Shown: positions 50,801 to 59,040, numbered from the stretch's first letter. The stretch is DNA of 64,000 nt from Accumulibacter phosphatis (GCF_000024165.1 NC_013194.1:1488001-1552000); one strand, 5' to 3'. Translations and numbers: made by a program. The notes: generated by a model from the letters alone, not told the origin.

Positions 50801-52777
50801 GGACAAGGCCACCACCTGATCGGTGGTGAGTCCGGCGGCGATCTGCGCGGTGGTCAGCGCGGCAACCTGGGCCGTGGTCAGGCCGACCACCTGGTCGGTG
50901 GTCAGGGCGGCGACCTGGGCGGTCGTCAGGGCGGTCAGCTGGCTGGTCCTGAGCGCCGCGACATCACGCGTCTCAAGCGCCGCGACCTGGCTGGTGGTGA
51001 GTCCGGCGGCGAGCTGACTGGTGGTCAGGGCGACGACCTGGGCGGTGGTCAGGCCGACCACCTGATCGGTGGTCAGGGCAGCGACCTGGGCGGTGGTCAG
51101 GGCCGCCACATCGGCGGTGGTCAGCGCCGCGAGGTCGCGGGTTTCCAGGGCGGCCAGACGCGAGGTGGTCAGGGCCGCCGCCTGGGCGGTGGTCAGCGCC
51201 GCCACCTGGGCGGTGGACAAGGCCACCACCTGATCGGTGGTGAGTCCGGCGGCGATCTGCGCGGTGGTCAGCGCGGCAACCTGGGCCGTGGTCAGGCCGA
51301 CCACCTGGTCGGTGGTCAGGGCGGCGACCTGGGCGGTCGTCAGGGCGACGACCTGGCTGGTCCTGAGCGCCGCGACATCACGCGTCTCAAGCGCCGCGAC
51401 CTGGCTGGTGGTGAGTCCGGCGGCGAGCTGACTGGTGGTCAGGGCGACGACCTGGGCGGTGGTCAGGCCGACCACCTGATCGGTGGTCAGGGCAGCGACC
51501 TGGGCGGTGGTCAGGGCCGCCACATCGGCGGTGGTCAGCGCCGCGAGGTCGCGGGTTTCCAGGGCGGCCAGACGCGAGGTGGTCAGGGCCGCCGCCTGGG
51601 CGGTGGTCAGCGCCGCCACCTGGGCGGTGGACAAGGCCACCACCTGATCGGTGGTGAGTCCGGCGGCGATCTGCGCGGTGGTCAGCGCGGCAACCTGGGC
51701 CGTGGTCAGGCCGACCACCTGGTCGGTGGTCAGGGCGGCGACCTGGGCGGTCGTCAGGGCGACGACCTGGCTGGTCCTGAGCGCCGCGACATCACGCGTC
51801 TCAAGCGCCGCGACCTGGCTGGTGGTGAGTCCGGCGGCGAGCTGACTGGTGGTCAGGGCGACGACCTGGGCGGTGCTCAGGCCGACCACCTGATCGGTGG
51901 TCAGGGCGGCGACCTGGGCGGTGGTCAGGGCCGCCACATCGGCGGTGGTCAGCGCCGCGAGGTCGCGGGTTTCCAGGGCGGCCAGACGCGAGGTGGTCAG
52001 GGCCGCCGCCTGGGCGGTGGTCAGCGCCGCCACCTGGGCGGTGGACAAGGCCACCACCTGATCGGTGGTGAGTCCGGCGGCGATCTGCGCGGTGGTCAGC
52101 GCGGCAACCTGGGCCGTGGTCAGGCCGACCACCTGGTCGGTGGTCAGGGCGGCGACCTGGGCGGTCGTCAGGGCGACGACCTGGCTGGTCCTGAGCGCCG
52201 CGACATCACGCGTCTCAAGCGCCGCGACCTGGCTGGTGGTGAGTCCGGCGGCGAGCTGACTGGTGGTCAGGGCGACGACCTGGGCGGTGGTCAGGCCGAC
52301 CACCTGATCGGTGGTCAGGGCAGCGACCTGGGCGGTGGTCAGGGCCGCCACATCGGCGGTGGTCAGCGCCGCGAGGTCGCGGGTTTCCAGGGCGGCCAGA
52401 CGCGAGGTGGTCAGGGCCGCCGCCTGGGCGGTGGTCAGCGCCGCCACCTGGGCGGTGGACAAGGCCACCACCTGATCGGTGGTGAGTCCGGCGGCGATCT
52501 GCGCGGTGGTCAGCGCAGCGACCTGGGCGGTGGTCAGGCCGACCACCTGGTCGGTGGTCAGGGCGGCGACCTGGGCGGTCGTCAATCCACCGGCAATCTG
52601 GCTGCTGGTGAGGGCGGCGAGATCGCGCGTTTCGAAGGCTGGTATCTGGGCGGTGGTGAGGGCGGCGAGTTGCGCGGTGGAGAACGCCACCATGTCACTG
52701 GTGCCAAGGGCAACGAGTTGTGTGGTGGTCAGCGCCGCGATTTGCGCAGTGGTCATGCCCGAGATGACTGAAGCCAT
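47807..52777 (-). CDS. Giant octapeptide-repeat protein with C-terminal calcium-binding loops
   Basis: The product is 1,656 residues from the ATG at 52777 (GGGGA site upstream; the open extension to 53065 has different composition). There is no N-terminal signal peptide. Residues ~8-1365 are octapeptide repeats of the form LTTAQVAA or LTTDQVVG, with some nonapeptides (IAAGLTTDQ) and LETRDLAA variants. At DNA level the array repeats every 414 bp. Residues ~1370-1656 are unique: Ca-binding loops DLDGDGKLS, DRNHDGSINDGGEL, DSNDDGVIDATD and DRNSDGVSQAAEL, then a tail ending in GILTPSK. This design fits a type-I-secreted surface protein. The gene heads a run of glycosylation and, further on, secretion genes. 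Confidence 0.9.
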   Translation of the reverse strand: MASVISGMTTAQIAALTTTQLVALGTSDMVAFSTAQLAALTTAQIPAFETRDLAALTSSQIAGGLTTAQVAALTTDQVVGLTTAQVAALTTAQIAAGLTTDQVVALSTAQVAALTTAQAAALTTSRLAALETRDLAALTTADVAALTTAQVAALTTDQVVGLTTAQVVALTTSQLAAGLTTSQVAALETRDVAALRTSQVVALTTAQVAALTTDQVVGLTTAQVAALTTAQIAAGLTTDQVVALSTAQVAALTTAQAAALTTSRLAALETRDLAALTTADVAALTTAQVAALTTDQVVGLSTAQVVALTTSQLAAGLTTSQVAALETRDVAALRTSQVVALTTAQVAALTTDQVVGLTTAQVAALTTAQIAAGLTTDQVVALSTAQVAALTTAQAAALTTSRLAALETRDLAALTTADVAALTTAQVAALTTDQVVGLTTAQVVALTTSQLAAGLTTSQVAALETRDVAALRTSQVVALTTAQVAALTTDQVVGLTTAQVAALTTAQIAAGLTTDQVVALSTAQVAALTTAQAAALTTSRLAALETRDLAALTTADVAALTTAQVAALTTDQVVGLTTAQVVALTTSQLAAGLTTSQVAALETRDVAALRTSQLTALTTAQVAALTTDQVVGLTTAQVAALTTAQIAAGLTTDQVVALSTAQVAALTTAQAAALTTSRLAALETRDLAALTTADVAALTTAQVAALTTDQVVGLTTAQVVALTTSQLAAGLTTSQVAALETRDVAALRTSQVVALTTAQVAALTTDQVVGLTTAQVAALTTAQIAAGLTTDQVVALSTAQVAALTTAQAAALTTSRLAALETRDLAALTTADVAALTTAQVAALTTDQVVGLTTAQVVALTTSQLAAGLTTSQVAALETRDVAALRTSQVVALTTAQVAALTTDQVVGLTTAQVAALTTAQIAAGLTTDQVVALSTAQVAALTTAQAAALTTSRLAALETRDLAALTTADVAALTTAQVAALTTDQVVGLSTAQVVALTTSQLAAGLTTSQVAALETRDVAALRTSQVVALTTAQVAALTTDQVVGLTTAQVAALTTAQIAAGLTTDQVVALSTAQVAALTTAQAAALTTSRLAALETRDLAALTTADVAALTTAQVAALTTDQVVGLTTAQVVALTTSQLAAGLTTSQVAALETRDVAALRTSQLTALTTAQVAALTTDQVVGLTTAQVAALTTAQIAAGLTTDQVVALSTAQVAALTTAQAAALTTSRLAALETRDLAALTTADVAALTTAQVAALTTDQVVGLTTAQVVALTTSQLAAGLTTSQVAALETRDVAALRTSQVAALATAGVAALTTGQLVTLSTTQVVALTTGQVVALTTGQVAALTTTQVESLTTSQIAAFTTDQISHLTLGTPLILDLDGDGKLSQSISSGVQFDLFATGSKVHTGWVSSTDGLLVRDRNHDGSINDGGELFGSATALTSGERAEDGYAALSAMDSNDDGVIDATDADWSDLSVWVDRNSDGVSQAAELHSLESLDIARLDLDARTVARKDAGNIVGLVSSYETTDGTRHEMADVWFVADKSAADTATPLPADPAGAPDLRANVGNLLQAISSFNSAQAASDPDGQEGRLPQLSTGSSVAANLPGILSVLQQYDANGNAFGASPPTTQAVTTTSLTTVPSLEQMSTGILTPSK
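48860..52590 (-). repeat. Tandem array, 414-bp period, nine units
   Basis: Landmark sequences recur at 49167, 49581, 49995, 50409, 50823, 51237, 51651, 52065 and 52479, exactly 414 bp (138 codons) apart. Each unit holds 17 sub-repeats (fifteen of 8 and two of 9 codons). Units are nearly identical in bases, including third positions, so the array was made or homogenised recently. The outermost units diverge most. Confidence 0.93.
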
Positions 52778-53272
52778 TTTTGTGTCCCCGCAGACTTCCC
52801 TTGCCCTGAGGGAAACCTGAAAAATGTTTAGAAACAATCCGTAATGGTGTTTTTTCGGGATAGCCAACGAACGTGTGGAGACGGCTCGACGGGGTATCTC
52901 TCTTACCCTATCGGCGCGTGCGAGGGAAACTTGAGTACCGCGGCGGCGAAATTCACCATCTATTTTTCGGCGGACCGGTTGATCTCCCGGTCTGCGCTTC
53001 TCCGCCCGAGGCAGGCCGCCGCTGTGCTGTGGGGCAAGGCAGGGCGCCTTGCCAGGGCGGGGCACGTTCCTCTCTGCACGAGCGGCGGGGGTGCGGCGCG
53101 GCGAGGCGATCCGATCCGAGCTGGCGTGCGGTTCGTTTGAGGGCGAGCGTGCGTCTTTGCTGCGTCGGACCGTCAGCGTTCCGGTTGAGGTTGCACGGTG
53201 GCAGGCGTGCGCCTCGCCATCGTCGTCAGAAGCGCGGCGCTGGTGCGCGTGTTGGCGGGCGGTGGCGGTGAG
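52778..53272. other. 495-bp stretch without a gene
   Basis: This lies between the repeat-protein start and the end of fliK. The 100 bp next to the repeat gene are AT-richer and presumably hold its promoter; I cannot place -35/-10 boxes with confidence. An inverted repeat around 52971-52996 (gcggaccgg / ccggtctgc) lacks a T run. No coding signal is convincing in the rest. Confidence 0.5.
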
Positions 53273-54610
53273 TCAGTCGGACTGTGCAGCATCCATCGGC
53301 GCGGCTGCCGGGGCGGCGATGCCGATGGAGGAAAGGTCCAGTCCGGCCTGTTCGAGCTGACCACGCAGATCGACGGCGGCACCACGCAGGAGCCCACGTG
53401 TGTCGGCGTTGCTGGCGATCAGCGCCAGCGTGATCTGCTTGCCCTGGATGTGCAGGCGTGCTTCGACTTCGCCGAGACTGGGAAGCGTCAGACGCAGGCG
53501 GGTTTGCCATTGCTCGGCGCCGTCGTCGCCAGCGCGTTCGCGCCGGCGGCCCGGATCCTCGATCTGCCACTCGATTTCCTGGCCGGGCCAGACCTGTCCC
53601 TGCCAGGAAAAGTTCTGCGTCGCGAAAGCCTCAAGTTGCTGCTGCACCAGCACTTGCGCCTGCTGGGCGATGGGCTGGGCGGGCTGGGAAGGCGACGACG
53701 ACTGCGTGGGCTGGGTGGACTGGGGCGTTTCGGAGGCTTGCGAGGCTTGAGAAGAGGGGGTCGACTGAGACGGTTGGGGACCTTGAGGCGCCTGCGATCC
53801 GTGAGCAGCGGGAGAAAGCTCGGGCGTCCGAGGCGTCGGCAAGGCTTCGGAAGGCTGAGCCGACTGAGCCGACTGAGCCGCCGGGGAGGGCTGGCCAAGC
53901 GGGCTGGCGGCGCCCTTCGCTTCGAGCGGTCGACTCGCGGTCTGCGCGCTGTTGGCGCCGGGACTGGCCATGCTCTCGGGTGTGTCGGCAGAGGCCAGTC
54001 CCAGTTGGCCGGCCGGCACCTGTGGGGGCAGTTTGCCCTGCGGCTCCTGCAAGAGTTGTGCCTTGCTGTAGCGGCCCTCGATCCAATCGGCCTGATGCGA
54101 TTCGTAGAACATGCCGCTCTGCGTGATCGCCTGTTCGAGCAGCGGTAGCAGGTCCCTGCCGCTGGTCGGCGGACCGGCAGCAAGCGGCTGATTGCTGTTG
54201 AGCGGCAGCGCCATGGTGCCGCCCTTGAGGTCGCGCGCGCCGGCAAGCAGATTGCTGATCAACTGGCCGGTGCGACTCAAGCTGGTGGCCGCCGCTTCGT
54301 CGTTGCTCTTGTTGCCGTCGGCTACCCCGCGTGGCACGACAGCCAGGGTCAGCTTGCCATCGCTCTCGGCGACTTCCAACTCGATAGCGTCTCCGCTCTT
54401 TGCGGCAAATGGCAGGGCGAGCGTCACGACGCGCTGGTTGATCAGAGCCCGGTACGTGCCGTTGGGCATCAGGGACTCGATTTCAGCGAGCAGTCGTTGC
54501 CCGGCGACCAACCCGGAGAGCTTGTCGGTGATCTCCTGCGTCGGCAGGGCCGGCCGCAAGGCAGGATCGGCTGCCGGTTGCAGGCGGTTGGTCACGTCGG
54601 CGCGGATCAT
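53273..54610 (-). CDS. fliK: Flagellar hook-length control protein FliK-like
   Basis: The product is 445 residues. The N-terminal ~110 residues are folded (LVAGQRLLAEIESLMPNGTY, RALINQRVVTLALPF), the middle ~190 are low-complexity Pro/Ser/Gln/Ala-rich, and the C-terminal ~100 match the Flg_hook domain (LRLTLPSLGEVEARLHIQGK, then ITLALIASNADTRGLLRGAA, LRGQLEQAGLDLSSIGI). The flexible middle is where FliK measures hook length in the family. It begins 4 bp after the fliT stop, at the end of the flagellin-cap operon. The sequence is divergent, so a related FliK-like protein is also possible. Confidence 0.78.
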   Translation of the reverse strand: MIRADVTNRLQPAADPALRPALPTQEITDKLSGLVAGQRLLAEIESLMPNGTYRALINQRVVTLALPFAAKSGDAIELEVAESDGKLTLAVVPRGVADGNKSNDEAAATSLSRTGQLISNLLAGARDLKGGTMALPLNSNQPLAAGPPTSGRDLLPLLEQAITQSGMFYESHQADWIEGRYSKAQLLQEPQGKLPPQVPAGQLGLASADTPESMASPGANSAQTASRPLEAKGAASPLGQPSPAAQSAQSAQPSEALPTPRTPELSPAAHGSQAPQGPQPSQSTPSSQASQASETPQSTQPTQSSSPSQPAQPIAQQAQVLVQQQLEAFATQNFSWQGQVWPGQEIEWQIEDPGRRRERAGDDGAEQWQTRLRLTLPSLGEVEARLHIQGKQITLALIASNADTRGLLRGAAVDLRGQLEQAGLDLSSIGIAAPAAAPMDAAQSD

Positions 54611-54614
54611 TTCT

Positions 54615-54905
54615 TCAGGCGGCGGGTCGCTCTGCGCGCAGGACGACGCGCAGTTCGTTCAGGCGCGCCTCGACCAATGGCCTGATGCTCAGGTCGCAGC
54701 GCAGACAAGCCTCGATGACGAGTCGGGCGCGCTCCTCCGACGCACGCGAGAGATCGCTGGTCAGAGTTGCCGGAAGGCTGTGTGCCAGTGCGCGACGGGC
54801 AGCCTCGCGCTCGGTCAAGGTTTCCCAGTCACCGGCCGCGGCGGCACCCAGCATCTCTTCGGAGAGCGCCAGCAAGTGTTCCAGTGCGCTCAGCGAGGAC
54901 GTCAT
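54615..54905 (-). CDS. fliT: Flagellar export chaperone FliT-like
   Basis: The product is 96 residues, all helical: LEHLLALSEEMLGAAAAGDW, ETLTEREAARRALAHSLPAT. This pattern of a short helical protein with 'W..L...E..R..L' directly after fliS is that of FliT, the chaperone of the filament cap FliD. Its ATG overlaps the fliS stop by 4 bp. Confidence 0.82.
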   Translation of the reverse strand: MTSSLSALEHLLALSEEMLGAAAAGDWETLTEREAARRALAHSLPATLTSDLSRASEERARLVIEACLRCDLSIRPLVEARLNELRVVLRAERPAA

Positions 54906-55315
54906 GCGCCGGGCTGCGGCAGCGCGTCGTGAGGGATCTGACGCCAGGCGCTGTGAATCTCCTCGAGCAAACCGGCGACTTCTTCCAGCGCGCCGGGATC
55001 GTTATCGACGTTGGCCCGGAGGAGGCGCAACACCAGGTAGTCGTAGAGCGCATCGAGTCGCTCGGCGATTTCGCCGCCTTTTTCAAGATCCAGGCTCACC
55101 TTCAGGCCGTTGGCGATAATGTCGATGGCCTTGGAGATGGCTTCTCCCTTGACGGCGATCTGTCGCTGCTGCATGGCCGCCCGGGCCTTGCCGATGGCCG
55201 CCTGAGCGCCCGCGAAGAGCAGCAGGATAAGACGGTGCGGGTCGGCAACCTCAACGGCAGCATCGACGCCGACCTTTTGATAGGCGGATATCGCTTGGCG
55301 CGCATTACCGAACAT
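54902..55315 (-). CDS. fliS: Flagellin export chaperone FliS
   Basis: The product is 137 residues: NARQAISAYQKVGVDAAVEV, ADPHRLILLLFAGAQAAIGK, ARAAMQQRQIAVKGEAISKA, and the C-terminal LDLEKGGEIAERLDALYDYL. All are standard FliS landmarks. FliS binds the flagellin C-terminus in the cytosol. It lies 9 bp below fliD. Confidence 0.95.
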   Translation of the reverse strand: MFGNARQAISAYQKVGVDAAVEVADPHRLILLLFAGAQAAIGKARAAMQQRQIAVKGEAISKAIDIIANGLKVSLDLEKGGEIAERLDALYDYLVLRLLRANVDNDPGALEEVAGLLEEIHSAWRQIPHDALPQPGA

Positions 55316-55324
55316 TTGGGATCC

Positions 55325-56734
55325 CTATTTGAAAGTAGGCAGGTTGGCGAGCTGTTGTTCGAGGAAGGTACTGGTTGTGGTCATCCCGGCGATCAGCGTG
55401 TCGAGTGAACTGAATTGTCGGCGGTAGCGGGCTTCGATCTGGGTCAAGCGACTTGATATCGCATCGGATTGTTTGCCGAGATTCTGGATCGATGCGCTGA
55501 GCCCCTCACTGCGCGCGGCAATCAGCCCGCCGGTACCGACCAGCGTGTCGGCTGCCAGCTTGGTGGCGCTGCCGTAGGCGGCAACCAGCTTGGCGACGCC
55601 GGGCAGGTCCTCGCTGATCGCCTTGCCGAGTTTGGCCGTGTCGACGGTCACTTTGCCGTCCTTCTGCAGACTGACACCGATGTCCGACAGGCGTTGCAGC
55701 TTGGCGCCCGCGAGATCGGTGGGTACCTTGCCGAAGGCTGTCCGGATGGCGTTCTGCGCCGAACGTAGCGTGTTGTCACCGTTGAGCGTGCCCGCCTTCC
55801 TGGTGGCGGCATCGTAGCTGCCGAGACCGTTGGCGGTGCTGTTGAAGTCGTTGAGGGCCTTTACCAGGGCGTTGACCCCGGCGGTCAGGCTGGAAGTATC
55901 CTTGCTGATCGTCAGCGTCGTGCTGAGCGATGTCACGGGTGCTTCCGGGCCCTTCAATAGCGTCAGCGTGACGCCGTCGAGCGCCGTCGTGACGGTGTTG
56001 GTGGTGGCCTCGATGGCAATGCCGTTGAGCTTGAAGGCCGAGCCTTGCGCCGCCTGCGACTGCACGAAGGGATCCGTGAGCGGCACCGGCACCGCATTCG
56101 GGTCATAGGCCAGACTGGCGATTCCCGAGAGCTTGATGAACTGGTTGCTGCCCGCCGTATCGCTGGTGAGGACGAGCTGCTTGCCGGCGGTGCCGTTGAT
56201 CACCACCGCGGAAACGCCGGTACTGGCGCTGTTGATCGAGTCGCGGATCGCCTCTGGGGTGGCGCCGTCGGCGATTGTCACGTCGGTACTCTTGAAAGGG
56301 CTGGCGCCGGGCGGCACACTGTCGAGAGAGATGGTGAGCTTGCCGCCCGTGGGCAGGGTACTGCCGGTCCCGGAAAAGGGCGTTGCGGCACCGGTGGCCG
56401 TCATGATGCTGTGTTGTTTCGCGAGCCGCGTCACCTCCAGGCTGTAGGTGCCGGCAACGGCGCTCGCTGCGGTGCTGGCCGAGGCGATCGTCGCGTCGCC
56501 GAGCGCGGCCTTGAAGACCGAGAATTTCTGCAGGGCGGTCGTGCCGATCGCGGGAACGAGGTTGCCGGCCGCGGTCTGCAGCGCCGAAACCGCGCCCTGC
56601 AGCGAGCCCAGTGCCGAGATCTTGGCCTGAAACCCTGCCTCCTTCTTGGCCAATGCGGTCAGCGGTGCCTGTTCGACCGTCATCAACTGAGTGACGATGC
56701 TATTTACATCGATCCCGCCTGTGGACAGTGCCAT
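55325..56734 (-). CDS. fliD: Flagellar filament cap protein FliD
   Basis: The product is 469 residues. The N-terminal FliD domain (GGIDVNSIVTQLMTVEQAPL) and C-terminal coiled region (SEGLSASIQNLGKQSDAISS, LTQIEARYRRQFSSLDTLIA, STFLEQQLANL) are typical. The middle forms the cap body. It caps the growing filament and folds flagellin subunits. It lies 50 bp below flaG on the same strand. Confidence 0.95.
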   Translation of the reverse strand: MALSTGGIDVNSIVTQLMTVEQAPLTALAKKEAGFQAKISALGSLQGAVSALQTAAGNLVPAIGTTALQKFSVFKAALGDATIASASTAASAVAGTYSLEVTRLAKQHSIMTATGAATPFSGTGSTLPTGGKLTISLDSVPPGASPFKSTDVTIADGATPEAIRDSINSASTGVSAVVINGTAGKQLVLTSDTAGSNQFIKLSGIASLAYDPNAVPVPLTDPFVQSQAAQGSAFKLNGIAIEATTNTVTTALDGVTLTLLKGPEAPVTSLSTTLTISKDTSSLTAGVNALVKALNDFNSTANGLGSYDAATRKAGTLNGDNTLRSAQNAIRTAFGKVPTDLAGAKLQRLSDIGVSLQKDGKVTVDTAKLGKAISEDLPGVAKLVAAYGSATKLAADTLVGTGGLIAARSEGLSASIQNLGKQSDAISSRLTQIEARYRRQFSSLDTLIAGMTTTSTFLEQQLANLPTFK

Positions 56735-56784
56735 GATCTTCTCCTGCGACCCTCAAACCTGCCAACACCGCCGGTCGCGCGTCG

Positions 56785-57150
56785 TCAGGCCGTCTGCTTC
56801 ACGAACAAGCCTTTGATGCTGTCCAGCGTCTTGGCGATGGCGAGCATCTCTTCCGACGGCATCTGGCGAATGACTTCCTTGGTGGCCCGGTCGATGATCT
56901 TGACGACCAGTTGCCCGGTGTCGTCGTTTACGCTGAATTCCAGGTTGCTGTTGATCGGCTGGACGAACTCGCCGACGCTCTTGACAGCCGCTTCGACCTC
57001 CTCGCGCTCGGGCTGCGAGGACAATGCCGGGGGCGACGGGTCGGGGGTTTTGGCGGCGGTGCCGACGGGTGTTCTGAGATCGCGTGTTGCGCTGCTGAGC
57101 ACCGGATTGCCCTGAGGGGGCAGAGTGGCGCCACTGGGTTGGATGTTCAT
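56785..57150 (-). CDS. flaG: FlaG family flagellar protein
   Basis: The product is 121 residues. The C-terminal ~75 residues are FlaG: EEVEAAVKSVGEFVQPINSN, LEFSVNDDTGQLVVKIIDRA, TKEVIRQMPSEEMLAIAK. FlaG influences filament length in polar flagellates. An AAGGAG site precedes the ATG. It lies between fliC and fliD in the usual beta/gammaproteobacterial order. Confidence 0.93.
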   Translation of the reverse strand: MNIQPSGATLPPQGNPVLSSATRDLRTPVGTAAKTPDPSPPALSSQPEREEVEAAVKSVGEFVQPINSNLEFSVNDDTGQLVVKIIDRATKEVIRQMPSEEMLAIAKTLDSIKGLFVKQTA

Positions 57151-57176
57151 CTCACACTCCTTGAGGAAGAACCACC

Positions 57177-57208
57177 GGGGCGCGACCGCTTAGCCGCGTT
57201 CGCGCCCC
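57177..57208 (-). terminator. Hairpin between fliC and flaG
   Basis: Two perfect 9-nt arms (GGGGCGCGA / TCGCGCCCC) enclose a 14-nt loop. No long T run follows. It probably ends or stabilises most flagellin mRNA while letting some transcripts enter flaG-fliD. Confidence 0.6.
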
Positions 57209-57243
57209 CGATGTTACCGCTATTTGCGCTTGCTCGCTGATGC

Positions 57244-59040
57244 TTATCCGCGCAGCAGTGACAGCACGTTCTGCGGCAGCGAGTTGGCCTGCGCCAGCAT
57301 CGCCGTGCCGGCCTGCTGCAGGATCTGCGCACGCGTCAGGTTGGCGGTCTCGGCAGCGAAGTCGGCGTCGAGGATGCGGCTGCGGGAAGCCGTCAGGTTC
57401 TCGGACGTCGTCGCCAGATTGCTGACGACGCTGCTGAAGCGGTTTTGCACGGCACCCAGGTTCGCTCGACTCGAGTTGATGTTGGCGAGTGCCGAGTCGA
57501 TGGTCGCGATGGCGTTGGCGGCGCCGGCGGCGGTACTGACGTCAACACTCGCCACACCGGAGCCGAAGCTTGCCGTCGCCGCCGTGTAGGCGGAGGTGAG
57601 GCCTGCCAGGGCAATGTCGGAACCGCCCAGGGTGATGCCGGCGCTTCCCGAAGAACTCAGCGAGATCTTCCCGCGCGTGACCGCGGCATTGGTCGACGCC
57701 GTGGCGGAAGCGCCCATCTGATCGGCGCTGAATCCGGTGGCCGTCACGGTGGCCGCCCGATTGGTCAGACTGCCGCTAATGCTGATGGCTTGGCCGGCGC
57801 CGGTCGACAAGGTGATCAGGCCTGTGGTGCCGTCGACGGCAGCGGTGACTCCGGTCTTGCTGGTCAGCGCATTGATGGCGTTGCCGACGTTGGTACCTTG
57901 CGTCAAGGCGTCGGTGCCGGCAGCTACGGCGCCGACGTCGTAGCCATTGATCGTCAGGTCGCCAGCGGCCAGGGCCGTGAAGGTCGTCGGCGCGGCGGCG
58001 GCGGCGATGTTGCCGCCGGCGCCCATCGTCAGGCCGGTATTCGCCAAGGTGGCCCCGGTACCGTTGGCGATCAGGCTGATGTTGCGGCCATCGGCGGCGC
58101 TCAGCGAGACAGCGCCCGTCGTCGTACTGAAGGTGGCGGTGACGCCACTCTGGTTGGCGACGGCATTGAATGCGGCGGCGATGTTGGCGCCCTGGGTCAC
58201 GGCGTTGGCGCCGGCGGCGATGTTGCCGAGCTTGACGTTATTGACGTAGATGTTGTCAGTGGCGTCTCCCGCGATGGCCACCTGGGCGGTGTTCGCGGCG
58301 CCGGTCAGCGTCGTGGCGCTGGCCTTGGCCGTGACGCCGGTCGAACCGGACACAGCATTGAAGGCGGCCGCCTTGGAGATAGCGCTGTCGTTGCTGCCTG
58401 CCGCGGAGACGCCGTCACCGATGCTCGGTCCGATACCGTAACCGTTGACGGTGATACCGCCGGCGGCGAGGACGCCGGTGCTAACGGTACCGGCCGTCGT
58501 TGCCGAGTACGAGGAGGTCGTGCCGACGCCAAGTGAATCGGCTCTGGCGCTGGAGATCGAGTTGATCGAAATCTTTTCACCGGCGTTGGCGCCTACCTGG
58601 AAAGCCTGCGAGTTGAACGTGCCGTCAAGCAGCTTGACGCCGTTGAACGCGGTCTGCCCGGCGACGGTGTTGATCTGCTGTACCAGCTGGTCGACTTCCT
58701 GCTGCAGCGCGGCGCGGTCGGTGGCGGTGTTGGTCGCGTTGGCGCCCTGCACGGCCAGTTCGCGCATCCGCTGCAGCGACTCGGTGATGCTCTGCAGGCC
58801 GCCTTCTGCTGTCTGCGCCAGCGAGATGCCGTCGTTGGCGTTGCGCGATGCCTGATTGAGGCCGTTGATCTGCGAGGTCATCCGGGCCGAAATGGCCATG
58901 CCGGCGGCGTCGTCCTTGGCGCTGTTGATGCGCAAGCCGGAAGACAGGCGCTGCAGCGAGGTGGCCAGCGAAGTCTGCGACATGTTGAGGCTGCGTTGCG
59001 AATTCAGCGAGGCAGCATTGGTGTTGATGACTTGGGGCAT
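57244..59040 (-). CDS. fliC: Flagellin
   Basis: The product is 598 residues, longer than the ~490 of E. coli. The D0/D1 ends are canonical: INTNAASLNSQRSLNMSQTS, LQRLSSGLRINSAKDDAAGM at the N-terminus and NLTRAQILQQAGTAMLAQAN, SLPQNVLSLLRG at the C-terminus. The central ~330 residues are Ala/Thr/Gly-rich with repeated ITVNGY/LTINGYDVG-type segments and many Thr, a surface-exposed and potentially glycosylated region. A sigma-28 promoter lies 165 bp upstream. Confidence 0.96.
   Translation of the reverse strand: MPQVINTNAASLNSQRSLNMSQTSLATSLQRLSSGLRINSAKDDAAGMAISARMTSQINGLNQASRNANDGISLAQTAEGGLQSITESLQRMRELAVQGANATNTATDRAALQQEVDQLVQQINTVAGQTAFNGVKLLDGTFNSQAFQVGANAGEKISINSISSARADSLGVGTTSSYSATTAGTVSTGVLAAGGITVNGYGIGPSIGDGVSAAGSNDSAISKAAAFNAVSGSTGVTAKASATTLTGAANTAQVAIAGDATDNIYVNNVKLGNIAAGANAVTQGANIAAAFNAVANQSGVTATFSTTTGAVSLSAADGRNISLIANGTGATLANTGLTMGAGGNIAAAAAPTTFTALAAGDLTINGYDVGAVAAGTDALTQGTNVGNAINALTSKTGVTAAVDGTTGLITLSTGAGQAISISGSLTNRAATVTATGFSADQMGASATASTNAAVTRGKISLSSSGSAGITLGGSDIALAGLTSAYTAATASFGSGVASVDVSTAAGAANAIATIDSALANINSSRANLGAVQNRFSSVVSNLATTSENLTASRSRILDADFAAETANLTRAQILQQAGTAMLAQANSLPQNVLSLLRG

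Noticed and set aside
48860..52590. CRISPR-like array
   Set aside because: The repeats are contiguous coding units of 414 bp without unique spacers, in frame with one long protein.
49167..52820. Series of 64-residue plus-strand open frames every 414 bp, ending in one of 113 codons
   Set aside because: They are antisense shadows of the octapeptide array; their regular spacing comes from the array and none has its own ribosome-binding site.
52971..52996. Inverted repeat as a terminator for the flagellar operon
   Set aside because: Neither strand has a T run after the stem, and it is nearly 300 bp beyond fliK.
52778..53065. Longer start for the giant repeat protein (1,752 residues)
   Set aside because: The extra 96 residues have a different composition and no repeats; the ATG at 52777 has a GGGGA site and the repeat pattern begins at once.
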